Source: Treponema sp.
GTDB taxonomy: Bacteria; Spirochaetota; Spirochaetia; Treponematales; Treponemataceae
Assembly (NCBI GenBank): GCA_016294035.1
Contig: JAEDCT010000003.1
Location: forward strand, 62,001 to 126,000
Length of the DNA: 64,000 nt
Direction of reading: 5' to 3'
Below, piece after piece: positions 26,581 to 35,161 of the stretch. Numbering within the stretch: the first letter of the stretch is position 1; each line of letters begins with the position of its first letter. A program made the position numbers and the translations under genes. The notes below the pieces were generated by a model, which saw only the letters and a list, made by a program, of their open reading frames with translations, made no database searches and was not told where the DNA came from.

Positions 26581-27648
26581 ATGAAAATAGCCATTGATTG
26601 CAGAATGAGCGGAAAAAGCGGAATCGGAACCTTTCTGGACGAATCTCTTCCTGCCATACTAGATTCAGAACATCAGTTTGTTTTATTCGGGAACAAAAGC
26701 CGAAGAATTTCCCGAGCTAACGTGCAGTATATTGACTGCAGCACAAAGACATTCTCGCTTTCAGAATTAATGTTCTTTCCAAAAACGCTGTTGAATGCAA
26801 TAAATTCCTGCGATGTGTATTTCAGCCCATACTGCAATATTCCGGGCGGAATAAAAATTCCCGTGTACACAACAATCCATGACATTGTGTTTCTGGACAT
26901 TCCGTCACTTGCCGGATTTATCGGAACAATGGCACGAAAATGGTTCTACAAAAGGGCCATAAGACTCTCCAGGGAAATATTCACTGTATCAAATTTCAGC
27001 AGAAACAGGATCATGGAAAAACTTGGATGCAGGAAAAAAATCAATGTAGTATATTCAGGAATTCCTGCATACATTGAAAGAGAAATCCCATCAACAAAGA
27101 AAACGGATTCGATATTATTCATCGGAAACATAAAAAAACACAAGGGACTTTCCATACTCATCAAGGCATACGAGCGATTCTGCATCAATTTCCAGATTGC
27201 TTCCATGGATCCGCCGACCCTTCTCATTGTAGGAGCCCAGGAAAATTTCAGGACCCGTGACAAGGAAGTTATAAAATCCATTGACTCACTGAACAAGACA
27301 TTTTCCTCACCCGTTAAATTCTCAGGGTTTGTTGATGACGAATGCCTTCACGTTCTTCTCAAGCAGGCAAAAGTTCTGGTTCAGCCATCTTTGTACGAGG
27401 GATTCGGAGTTCCACCGCTCATGGCAATCACCTGCGGCACAAAGGCTCTCATATCTGACATTCCGGTATTCAAGGAAATCTACGAAAATCTTCCGGTTAC
27501 TTTCTTTGAGTCAGGAAACCCGGATGATCTTGCAGAAAAGCTTTTCAAGATATATCACGATGAATCTGAAATTCCACCCTTCAGCCACAATCTCTCATAT
27601 CAAAACACAGGACATTTGATTCTTAAGACAATCACATCAAAAAACTAG
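26581..27648 (+). CDS. Glycosyltransferase family 4 (group 1)
   Basis: A 355-residue GT-B enzyme that transfers a sugar from a nucleotide donor. The N-terminal domain begins MKIAIDCRMSGKSGIGTF; the C-terminal domain starts with ILFIGNIKKHKGLSILI (about residue 178) and carries the donor-binding motif PSLYEGFGVPPLMA (about 269-282). No membrane segment is present. It is followed by a WbaP-like initiating transferase 196 nt downstream, so the pair may build a surface or exported glycan. Donor and acceptor are not evident. Confidence 0.88.
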   Translation: MKIAIDCRMSGKSGIGTFLDESLPAILDSEHQFVLFGNKSRRISRANVQYIDCSTKTFSLSELMFFPKTLLNAINSCDVYFSPYCNIPGGIKIPVYTTIHDIVFLDIPSLAGFIGTMARKWFYKRAIRLSREIFTVSNFSRNRIMEKLGCRKKINVVYSGIPAYIEREIPSTKKTDSILFIGNIKKHKGLSILIKAYERFCINFQIASMDPPTLLIVGAQENFRTRDKEVIKSIDSLNKTFSSPVKFSGFVDDECLHVLLKQAKVLVQPSLYEGFGVPPLMAITCGTKALISDIPVFKEIYENLPVTFFESGNPDDLAEKLFKIYHDESEIPPFSHNLSYQNTGHLILKTITSKN

Positions 27649-27806
27649 AATATCCCCCAGGGGCAGAATAATTTCCTGTTTTAAGAAAAATGAATTCATG
27701 GTATAAAGTGAAGGAATATTTTCAAAACAGATAAGTTTACTTGAGCTTAAAAATAGACATAAAATAATTAATTTGATATATTGTCCTAAAACTGGAAGTG
27801 ATTTTT

Positions 27807-27824
27807 TAGCCTGACTTCAGGTTA
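27807..27824. other. Inverted repeat before the sugar transferase gene
   Basis: TAGCCTGA and TCAGGTTA pair over 8 bp with one G-T and a 2-bp centre, 21 nt before the ATG. The tight centre suits a protein-binding site rather than an RNA hairpin. Confidence 0.35.
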
Positions 27825-27844
27825 GAACAGCAATCAAAAAAGAT

Positions 27845-29275
27845 ATGAATTTTAATGTTATTGAACACTCAGTAAAATCTCGCTACAAGCATACAAGTTC
27901 CTTTGTGTCAGGTCTTTCCATGGGAATTGTAGATGGAATCATTTTCATGACTTGCATCATGGTGGGATTTTTTTTCATAAACACAATAAATGATGACTGG
28001 ATTAACCTTTCTTCATTCATAAAGTATTCAGTCTTTCTTCCATTTATTTTTCTTATTTTCTATTCAATAGGTTTGTACCCGGGAATTCTTCTTGCTCCAG
28101 AAGAAGAAGTAAAGCGCTTTTCAATGGCATCTTTTTTTATTCTCATGGGTGAAGCCATTGCCATGACAACAATCAAGTCAACAAGGGATTTCATTCCGAT
28201 TGCCGTTGCCCTTATTATTGCATGGCCTTTTGAGACCATACTTCTTCCACTTGGACGAGAAATTTCAAGAAGAACATTCTCATATTTTTCCTGGTGGGGA
28301 GTTCCTGCAGTAATATTCACTAAGGGTGACAGGGGAAACCTGATTGTTGACCGTCTTCTACAGAGAAAACACCTGGGATACATTCCGGTTCTCATAATTA
28401 CAGACAAAAACAATGTTGAACTTGATGACTACAATGGAGTTCCCGTAATGCCAAGAACTCCGGAACTGATTGATATGATCAGAAAACTCAAGCTGAAGGT
28501 TGCAATTGTATGCGGATATGACACTGAACTTGAAAAAATCAACACCACATTCAGATATATTATCAGGGTTCCAAAAAATCAGTTTACAGCTGCCATGTCT
28601 TCCCGAATGAAGGATTTCGGTGGCATTCTGGGATTTTCATCAACTAACTACCTCACAAAACCTGGAGCCCTGTTTCTGAAAAGATTCCTTGACATTTCGG
28701 CTTCACTTTGTGCTGCACCACTGGTTATTCCAGTAACACTGATAATTGCCATAATCATAAAATGCACTTCAAAGGGACCGGTTTTTTACGCACACAAAAG
28801 AGTCGGAATAAACAGAAAGCCACTCTACTGCTGGAAATTCAGGTCAATGTGCATAAACTCACAGGAAATTCTTGAGGAAATACTACGAACAGATCCGGTC
28901 CGTGCTGCAGAATGGGAAAAAGACAGGAAGTTCACGGATGACCCGCGCGTCACAAAATTCGGAAAATTCCTTAGAAAAACAAGTCTTGATGAGCTTCCAC
29001 AGATTTGGAATATTTTCATCGGACAAATGTCCTTCGTAGGACCAAGGCCTGTTACTGAGCCTGAACTGGTAAAATACGGAAACTACGCTGACTATGTGCT
29101 TTCCGTAAAACCGGGACTAAGCGGAATGTGGCAGATTTCAGGAAGAAGTGACACAGGATACGAAGAAAGAATCAATCTTGACACATACTATATCCAGAAC
29201 TGGTCTGTTTGGCTTGATATCTGGGTAATGATCAAAACTGTAGGTGTCGTAATAATCGGAAAGGGAGCATATTGA
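27845..29275 (+). CDS. Polyprenyl-phosphate sugar-1-phosphate transferase (WbaP-like)
   Basis: A 476-residue membrane enzyme that starts glycan assembly by placing a sugar phosphate on undecaprenyl phosphate. Four or more membrane helices (about residues 20-135) precede a nucleotide-binding-like region, a re-entrant helix (about 280-305), and the catalytic domain with KRVGINRKPLYCWKFRSM, LRKTSLDELPQ and FVGPRPVTEPE. The C-terminus GLSGMWQISGRS is typical. Galactose-1-phosphate or a similar sugar is the usual substrate. No Shine-Dalgarno is visible before the ATG. The next gene, an exported beta-rich protein, starts 3 nt after the stop. Confidence 0.9.
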   Translation: MNFNVIEHSVKSRYKHTSSFVSGLSMGIVDGIIFMTCIMVGFFFINTINDDWINLSSFIKYSVFLPFIFLIFYSIGLYPGILLAPEEEVKRFSMASFFILMGEAIAMTTIKSTRDFIPIAVALIIAWPFETILLPLGREISRRTFSYFSWWGVPAVIFTKGDRGNLIVDRLLQRKHLGYIPVLIITDKNNVELDDYNGVPVMPRTPELIDMIRKLKLKVAIVCGYDTELEKINTTFRYIIRVPKNQFTAAMSSRMKDFGGILGFSSTNYLTKPGALFLKRFLDISASLCAAPLVIPVTLIIAIIIKCTSKGPVFYAHKRVGINRKPLYCWKFRSMCINSQEILEEILRTDPVRAAEWEKDRKFTDDPRVTKFGKFLRKTSLDELPQIWNIFIGQMSFVGPRPVTEPELVKYGNYADYVLSVKPGLSGMWQISGRSDTGYEERINLDTYYIQNWSVWLDIWVMIKTVGVVIIGKGAY

Positions 29276-29278
29276 GTT

Positions 29279-30901
29279 ATGTTCAAATTAAAAAAAAGCT
29301 TGCTTATTGTTTTGGCTTCACTTGCAACACTTGGGGCTAGTGCTGAAAAGTATATTCTTCATGATGTTGTCATGAATCCAACAGGGAAAACAAAATCCTT
29401 TGCAGTAAAAAACAACATTACGGAAATCAACTACAAGAAAATTTTCAGCTCAACTGAAGAACTGGAAAAATATCTTGATGATATTCACCAGGAACTTGAA
29501 AACACAAGAATTCTCACTGACATCACGCACAGTTATGTTGTTCAGGGTAAAAATGATGATGGAGTAAATCTTGTAATAGCCCAGTATACATTTGATGAAA
29601 GCCATTCCATGATTGTATTTCCAAAGCCCACATTTGATACAAACGATGGAATTGAGGTCAAGTTCAAGCTGAAAGACTCAAACTTTCTAGGTCTCATGAA
29701 CACAATGAACATTGACATTAACACACAGTTTGGTGATGAAGATCATCCTGACAATTATTCACGCGTCACATTTGGCTTTAATTTTGACTATGACTACCCT
29801 TTCAATAAAGGAATAACAAAAAACACCTGGTCAAACGCTTTGGAATTCAACTGGGCCATGGCCGATTCGTCCGCTGAATTCAACTACCTTACAGGAATTA
29901 CCATCGGTGTTCCATTTGGAGAGGGGCATCAGGCAAACTTTACTGTATCACAGGGAATATCAAGAAACCTTGACTATGAAATATTCGGTGATGAACTTTA
30001 CTTTACGGAATCCTGTGGAATTGCAGTTCCATTCATAATCGGATACCTGGACAACACAACGGCTGTGGTATACACACCAAACATTGGATTCAACTACTAT
30101 TGGGACATGGATGGAATCCACAACGACAACAAGTACCTTAACCAGAACCCAATCCTAACATTCGGACACAACATTGCAATCAATCACGTAAACTGGATAA
30201 AAGGAAACAATTTCAGGAACGGATACAAATTTTCTGCTGAACAGGGAATCGGCTGGAATTTTGGAGCAGATGAACTGAACAAAAGCATTGTTCCTACAGC
30301 CAGTGGAAACGTTCAGTTTTTCAAGGCATTCAAATACGCTGGAATTGCAATCAACATCGATGCATTTGCAGGATACAACTCAACAAAGAACATGGGAAAA
30401 TTCATCCGCGGTGCAGCAGACAGGCAAACCTATGATGACCAGTACAATATTGATATTGACAACTACGCTCTTGAATCACCTTGCGCAATTGTATTCAATT
30501 TTGACCTGCCAATACATGTAGTTACTACTCACTGGCTCGACTGGTTCAACAGCATCTTCGGTGACTATGAAACTAAGCCAAAAGCAATCAGGGCAATTGC
30601 ACTCGTTCCAAGAAAACTTTTCAGGTATCTTGATTTCGAAATGCAGGTCAACCCATTTGTTGATGTTGGCCTTTTCAAGAACAGAGCTACAGGTCACAAC
30701 TTCGACATTTATGAAGGTATTTACACAGGCGGTCTGGAAGTTCTTATTTACCCTGAAAGGTGGCGAAGCTTTGTTGTTCGTGCTAGTTTAGGGTATGATG
30801 TGGGAGCAAAAATTCTTGATGGACATCTTGGATTTGACAGTTCATGGCGTGACCCTTCAAAACTTTGGGAAGCATACTTCGGTTTAGGACTTCACTTCTA
30901 A
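29279..30901 (+). CDS. Exported beta-rich protein, probable outer-membrane barrel
   Basis: A 540-residue protein with a signal peptide (MFKLKKSLLIVLASLATLGASA). An alpha/beta region at about 25-110, perhaps a single POTRA-like domain, is followed by many alternating amphipathic strands rich in Asn, Tyr, Phe and Asp and a C-terminus ending in LGLHF, a pattern common in barrel proteins. Only 3 nt separate it from the sugar transferase gene, so the two are co-expressed, perhaps for export or assembly of the glycan. I do not recognise the family with certainty; an Omp85-related protein is one possibility. Confidence 0.65.
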   Translation: MFKLKKSLLIVLASLATLGASAEKYILHDVVMNPTGKTKSFAVKNNITEINYKKIFSSTEELEKYLDDIHQELENTRILTDITHSYVVQGKNDDGVNLVIAQYTFDESHSMIVFPKPTFDTNDGIEVKFKLKDSNFLGLMNTMNIDINTQFGDEDHPDNYSRVTFGFNFDYDYPFNKGITKNTWSNALEFNWAMADSSAEFNYLTGITIGVPFGEGHQANFTVSQGISRNLDYEIFGDELYFTESCGIAVPFIIGYLDNTTAVVYTPNIGFNYYWDMDGIHNDNKYLNQNPILTFGHNIAINHVNWIKGNNFRNGYKFSAEQGIGWNFGADELNKSIVPTASGNVQFFKAFKYAGIAINIDAFAGYNSTKNMGKFIRGAADRQTYDDQYNIDIDNYALESPCAIVFNFDLPIHVVTTHWLDWFNSIFGDYETKPKAIRAIALVPRKLFRYLDFEMQVNPFVDVGLFKNRATGHNFDIYEGIYTGGLEVLIYPERWRSFVVRASLGYDVGAKILDGHLGFDSSWRDPSKLWEAYFGLGLHF

Positions 30902-30963
30902 AAAAGCGGCAATACAAGAAAATGCATGAGCAAATATTTCGGGCATATTGTGATTGGAGCAAA

Positions 30964-32082
30964 TTACTTAATCAGCTTCTGGGATGCGTAATCTCTCCAA
31001 TATTCTTCAGGTTCTGCCCTTGAAAGAATCTTGAGAAGCTCATTTGAATAGTTAGTCTTCCCATTGTCAGCAGAACTTGTTGCCAGAATACAGAAGATTT
31101 CCCAGATCTTGTTCTTGTTACCCCAGTCAACAATATCTGAGTATCTTGAACACTTTGTAAGGGCATCCTCAAAACCATTGTACTCATAGCCGATTATTCT
31201 CTGTGAAAGAACAGACTCAATCTTTGTAAGGGCAATAATACTGGCAAGAGCCGAGCATCTCAATGTCTTTTCTGACTCACCGATTTCCGAATAGAATTCA
31301 CAAAGCTTTATAAGTGATTCCAGCGAAAGATCATTTTCACATCTATACAACAGAAAAAATTTTTCAACAGATTTTTTTGAATTCTCATTGATGATTCTGA
31401 GGATTGACTTCATGAAAATCTCATCTCGATAATAGGGATCATCCTTAACAATCAGAAGAAGATACTTTTCAAAATTATTTTTTTCATCAAGGTCATATGA
31501 AAGATCTGCCAGGTCGTAGAGAAGATCATACTTCTGCATTGGAACATCAAGATTTTCACTATGTTTGTAGGCTTCTTCCATATACTTTGCGGCAATCTTG
31601 AACTCACCTTCAAGCCTGTAAATTTTTCCAAGAAGATAGTCAGCCTCAGGATAATGGGAATAGAAATCCATATATTCAACAAGTTTTGAAAATTTATTGC
31701 TGAAATAATCAATACCTTTTGCCTTAACATGAAAGTCAACTATATCAAGGGCTTCCTTCATTTCCAGCTCACTGAGTACAACTTTCACTGCATCAAGAAC
31801 ATCATGCTCTTTTCTTACCTTGGCTTTTCTGAGAGTATTTTCAAGAGTATAGCTTTGCCACTGTGCATCTTGCCTGCGGATTTCCTTTGCCTTTTCAGCA
31901 AACTGAATTGCATGAACAAAATCATTTGACTCAAATGCATTCTGAGCCTGTTTCAATGATCTCCAGGCTTCCTGCCCCTTCTGGACTTTTCTTGGTATGG
32001 CATCACAAAATGCTCCAGAAACAACAACAGTCAAAATCAATAAGGCTGAGACAAGATATTTATGTATAATTGCACGATTCAT
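30964..32082 (-). CDS. Exported TPR-like protein of unknown function
   Basis: A 372-residue protein with a signal peptide (about residues 1-27, ending GAFCDA) and helical repeats resembling TPRs, for example residues 30-60 (AWRSLKQAQNAFESNDFVHA) and 140-170. The start is the ATG at 32082; a TTG directly before it could serve instead. It begins 3 nt past the ispG stop and is co-transcribed with it. It probably acts as a periplasmic scaffold. No catalytic motif is seen. Confidence 0.75.
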   Translation of the reverse strand: MNRAIIHKYLVSALLILTVVVSGAFCDAIPRKVQKGQEAWRSLKQAQNAFESNDFVHAIQFAEKAKEIRRQDAQWQSYTLENTLRKAKVRKEHDVLDAVKVVLSELEMKEALDIVDFHVKAKGIDYFSNKFSKLVEYMDFYSHYPEADYLLGKIYRLEGEFKIAAKYMEEAYKHSENLDVPMQKYDLLYDLADLSYDLDEKNNFEKYLLLIVKDDPYYRDEIFMKSILRIINENSKKSVEKFFLLYRCENDLSLESLIKLCEFYSEIGESEKTLRCSALASIIALTKIESVLSQRIIGYEYNGFEDALTKCSRYSDIVDWGNKNKIWEIFCILATSSADNGKTNYSNELLKILSRAEPEEYWRDYASQKLIK

Positions 32083-32085
32083 CAA

Positions 32086-33189
32086 TTAAAGAGACTCCAA
32101 TTCTTCTTTGAACACATTATCGGCATCTTTTGAATCAATTGTTCGCACTATTTTTCCTTTTTTGAAAATAATGCATCTTCCATCACCGCCGGCAATTCCA
32201 AGATCAGCATGCTTTCCTTCCCCAGGACCATTGACAATGCATCCCATGACAGCAACAGTGATATCCTTGTTCATTGAAAGAAGCTTTTTCTGCCATCTGT
32301 CAACAAAGGAATGGACATCAAATCCCAGGCGTCCACAGCGCGGGCAACTGACAATGGTAACTCCGCCCTTTCTGAAGCCGCACTCATGAAGGATTTCACG
32401 ACCAGCAATAACTTCATTTTCCGGAGATGAACTAAGAGAAACTCTTATGGTTGAACCAATACCTTCTTTTAGCAGGTGTGTAAAAGCCATGGTTGACTTA
32501 ACGATTCCTGAAATAAGAGGTCCTGCCTCCGTAACACCAATATGAAGAGGAACATCGCTAACCCTTGCAAAAGCCTCATTTGCTTCAATTGTTTCATCAA
32601 CTGAACTTGCCTTCATGCTGACAACATAATTTGAAAAACCAAGATCCTCAAAAACCTCAGCTTCTCGAATGGCTGTCTGAGCAAGAGCCTGAGCCCGGCT
32701 TATCTTTCCAAATTCAACAAGAGCCTCAAGATCCTTTGGAAGACTTCCTGTATTAACACCAATTCTGATAAGTGCATTCTTTTTCCTGCATTCATCTACA
32801 ACAGACCTAACCCTGTCAATGGTGCCAATGTTTCCTGGATTAATTCTTATGACAGGAACAGTTCCCTTAAGACATTCAAGGGCCAGCTTATAATCAAAAT
32901 GAATGTCGGCAACAAGAGGCACATCAGTATGCTTCTGAATCACACAAAGGCCATGTGCACTTTCCATGTCCGGAACAGCAAATCGAACTATATCGCATCC
33001 CAGGGACTTAAGATTGTTGATTTCCCGAAGAATTGACTCAAGTTTTGGAGAATCTTCAGTAACATCAGTAATACCATCTTTCCACATGGTCTGAATTGTC
33101 AAGGGATGATTTTTTCCAAGATAAATTTTTCTGATTCCGTTTTCTCCACCCAGAGAAACTTCACGTGGTATTTTATAAATATTTTCCAT
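32086..33189 (-). CDS. ispG: 4-hydroxy-3-methylbut-2-en-1-yl diphosphate synthase
   Basis: A 367-residue 4Fe-4S enzyme of the MEP isoprenoid pathway, converting the cyclic diphosphate MEcPP to HMBPP. The TIM-barrel part starts REVSLGG and QTMWKDGITDV; cluster cysteines lie in SCPRCGR (about 280) and GCIVNGPGE (about 313). The start MENIYKIPRE at 33189 follows a TATAAT box by 9 nt; the upstream in-frame extension is non-homologous. The presence of ispG shows that the organism makes isoprenoids by the MEP route. A TPR gene is downstream. Confidence 0.95.
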   Translation of the reverse strand: MENIYKIPREVSLGGENGIRKIYLGKNHPLTIQTMWKDGITDVTEDSPKLESILREINNLKSLGCDIVRFAVPDMESAHGLCVIQKHTDVPLVADIHFDYKLALECLKGTVPVIRINPGNIGTIDRVRSVVDECRKKNALIRIGVNTGSLPKDLEALVEFGKISRAQALAQTAIREAEVFEDLGFSNYVVSMKASSVDETIEANEAFARVSDVPLHIGVTEAGPLISGIVKSTMAFTHLLKEGIGSTIRVSLSSSPENEVIAGREILHECGFRKGGVTIVSCPRCGRLGFDVHSFVDRWQKKLLSMNKDITVAVMGCIVNGPGEGKHADLGIAGGDGRCIIFKKGKIVRTIDSKDADNVFKEELESL

Positions 33190-33198
33190 AGTCACCAG

Positions 33199-33227
33199 AT
33201 TATAAATCCTTGCATCAAAAAGTTCAA
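33199..33227 (-). promoter_or_regulatory. Sigma-70 promoter, near-leaderless (ispG)
   Basis: Minus strand: TTGAAC, 17-nt spacer, TATAAT, then 9 nt to the ATG at 33189. Confidence 0.7.
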
Positions 33228-33252
33228 TTTTGCATGGAACTTCAATACATGC

Positions 33253-33284
33253 AAAAAAATGGCACCCCAAAACTGAAGTGCCAT
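33253..33284 (-). terminator. Rho-independent terminator of flgF-flgG
   Basis: Minus strand ATGGCAC and GTGCCAT form a 7-bp stem, followed by seven T. It separates the flagellar pair from ispG. Confidence 0.85.
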
Positions 33285-33323
33285 AAGGTTAAGTTATTGA
33301 TTGAGTTTTAATTAAATCCTTTT

Positions 33324-34118
33324 TTAGCGCTTGAGGCTGGCTGCAGTCTGAAGCATGTTGTCACTTGTCTGGATAGCCTTTGAGTTAAATTCATAGGCAC
33401 GCTGGGCAACAATCATTTGCACCATTTCATTTACAACTGAAACATTGCTCATTTCAAGGAACTTGTGCTTTGTAACACCCATTCCGTCAATTCCAGGCCT
33501 GCTGGCAATTGGATCACCAGATGCATTTGTAACCTTGTAAAGGTTGTCACCAGTGTTTTCAAGACCAACTGCATTGGGGAATCTGTAGAGTTCAAGCTGT
33601 CCAACATCAACTGGATCAAGTTCACCATTTACCTTTACAGTAACTCGTCCATGATCGGAAACGCTCAGTGTTTCAAGCTGAAATCCTTCAGGAAGAATAA
33701 TTTCCGGTACAACACGAAGACCATTTGCAGTTACAAGCTGACCCGTAGAATCAACCTTGAATGAACCGTCACGAGTATAGGCCCATGATCCATCATACTG
33801 CTGAACACGGAAAAAACCGTCCCCAACAATGGCAATGTCAGTATCTACACCAGTTGCCTGCAAAGAACCCTGAGTCATGATTCTCTGAGTTGCACCAAGC
33901 TTTACACCACTACCCATCTGAAGACCGACAGGAGTAACTGTGTCCTCAGTTGCCGGAGTTCCTGCAAGTTTCACGTTCTGATAGAGAAGATCCTCAAATT
34001 CAGCTCTATGCTGCTTGAATCCTGTTGTATTTACGTTTGAAAGATTGTTTGAGATTGTATCAATATTTGCCTGCTGCCCGTTCATTCCAGTTGCAGCATT
34101 CCATAAGCTTCTTACCAT
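33324..34118 (-). CDS. flgG: Flagellar basal-body rod protein FlgG
   Basis: A 264-residue distal rod protein. The N-terminus MVRSLWNAATGMNGQQANIDTISNN contains the rod/hook signature, and the C-terminus (SNVSVVNEMVQMIVAQRAYEFN, then MLQTAASLKR) forms the matching coiled coil. Length is typical. It is exported through the flagellar type III apparatus rather than Sec, so no signal peptide is expected. It lies 41 nt downstream of flgF and shares its promoter. Spirochaete flagella are periplasmic, so this rod stays within the periplasm. Confidence 0.92.
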   Translation of the reverse strand: MVRSLWNAATGMNGQQANIDTISNNLSNVNTTGFKQHRAEFEDLLYQNVKLAGTPATEDTVTPVGLQMGSGVKLGATQRIMTQGSLQATGVDTDIAIVGDGFFRVQQYDGSWAYTRDGSFKVDSTGQLVTANGLRVVPEIILPEGFQLETLSVSDHGRVTVKVNGELDPVDVGQLELYRFPNAVGLENTGDNLYKVTNASGDPIASRPGIDGMGVTKHKFLEMSNVSVVNEMVQMIVAQRAYEFNSKAIQTSDNMLQTAASLKR

Positions 34119-34159
34119 AATTAATCCCTGCCTTAACTATTCAATGTTTATGTTACAAA

Positions 34160-34960
34160 TTACCTGTTAACAGTAACAACCTTAGACCAAAGTGTTTCCA
34201 TCATGCTGTCTTCAGTCTGAACCGACTTCTGGTTTGCTTCATAAGCACGGTTTACTTCAATCATTTGAACCATTTCATTAACAACATTTACGTTGCTGGT
34301 TTCTGTATAACCCTGAAGCAATTTTGGTCTTTCATCACCTTCAGCAATATGTGGTTCTCCGGAGAATTTCGTTGTATTCCACAATGAAGATCCCTGCTTC
34401 TTAAGGTATCGCTCGTTTTCAAATCGCACAACCTTAACGCGATCAACAAGGGTGCTGTCATCCTTTGTATAAATCATTCCGTCCTGATTAACATAAAATT
34501 TGTCATCTGGAACATGGATTGCTCCATTTTCACCAAGAACCGGATAACCTTCCTTTGTAAGGAGGATTCCTTCCTTTCCGAGATGGAAATTTCCGTTTCG
34601 TGTGTATCGTTCGCCGGCTGGAGTCTGAACTGCAAAAAATCCTTCTCCACCCAGGGCAAAATCAGTTTTTGTGTCTGTATTCTTGAAAGATCCCTGAGAA
34701 AAATCTGTGTAAAGTTCGTTTGTTTCTACGCCAAGTCCAATAGTCCCAACAATAGGGGCAACATCAAAAGATCCCTGGGAATTGCTGTACTGTCCGTCTG
34801 CCTGAACTCTTCTGAGCAAAAGCTCGCTGAATTCCTTGCTTACGGGAATTTCCTTCTTGAACCCTGTAGTGTCTACGTTTGCAAGATTGTTGGAAATTGT
34901 GTCCAGTCTGTTCTGCTGGGCATTCATTCCACTTGCACCAATGTACCATCCTCTAATCAT
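34160..34960 (-). CDS. flgF: Flagellar rod/hook-basal body protein FlgF
   Basis: A 266-residue proximal rod protein, paralogous to FlgG: it starts MIRGWYIGASGMNAQQNRLDTI and ends with the coiled coil SNVNVVNEMVQMIEVNRAYEA. AGAGG lies before the ATG. A well-matched sigma-28 promoter is upstream, so rod genes here may belong to the FliA regulon, which differs from the early class usual in enteric bacteria. FlgF versus a second FlgG-like protein cannot be fully separated by eye. Confidence 0.85.
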   Translation of the reverse strand: MIRGWYIGASGMNAQQNRLDTISNNLANVDTTGFKKEIPVSKEFSELLLRRVQADGQYSNSQGSFDVAPIVGTIGLGVETNELYTDFSQGSFKNTDTKTDFALGGEGFFAVQTPAGERYTRNGNFHLGKEGILLTKEGYPVLGENGAIHVPDDKFYVNQDGMIYTKDDSTLVDRVKVVRFENERYLKKQGSSLWNTTKFSGEPHIAEGDERPKLLQGYTETSNVNVVNEMVQMIEVNRAYEANQKSVQTEDSMMETLWSKVVTVNR

Positions 34961-34978
34961 AACAACCTCTATAATTGA

Positions 34979-35005
34979 TTATCGGAATCTGTAAAATAAA
35001 CTTGA
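34979..35005 (-). promoter_or_regulatory. Sigma-28 (FliA) promoter of flgF-flgG
   Basis: Minus strand TCAAGTTT, 11 nt, TCCGATAA: 14 of 16 positions match the classical TAAAGTTT-N11-GCCGATAA. It ends 18 nt before the flgF ATG. Confidence 0.7.
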
Positions 35006-35088
35006 GGAAGCAAATAAAACAAGAATCTGGTTAATTTAAGTTTTTGGAGATTTTTTTCAATTTTGATGGATTTTTGATAGAATTAATA

Positions 35089-35116
35089 TTGAATTTATTT
35101 CAAACTACTGTATAAT
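35089..35116 (+). promoter_or_regulatory. Sigma-70 promoter of the EAL gene
   Basis: TTGAAT, 16-nt spacer with TG at its end, and a perfect TATAAT. It is divergent from the flgF promoter. Confidence 0.65.
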
Positions 35117-35161
35117 CGGTTTTGGGCGAGAGAAATCAATTTATTATTAAAAGTAGGTTCC

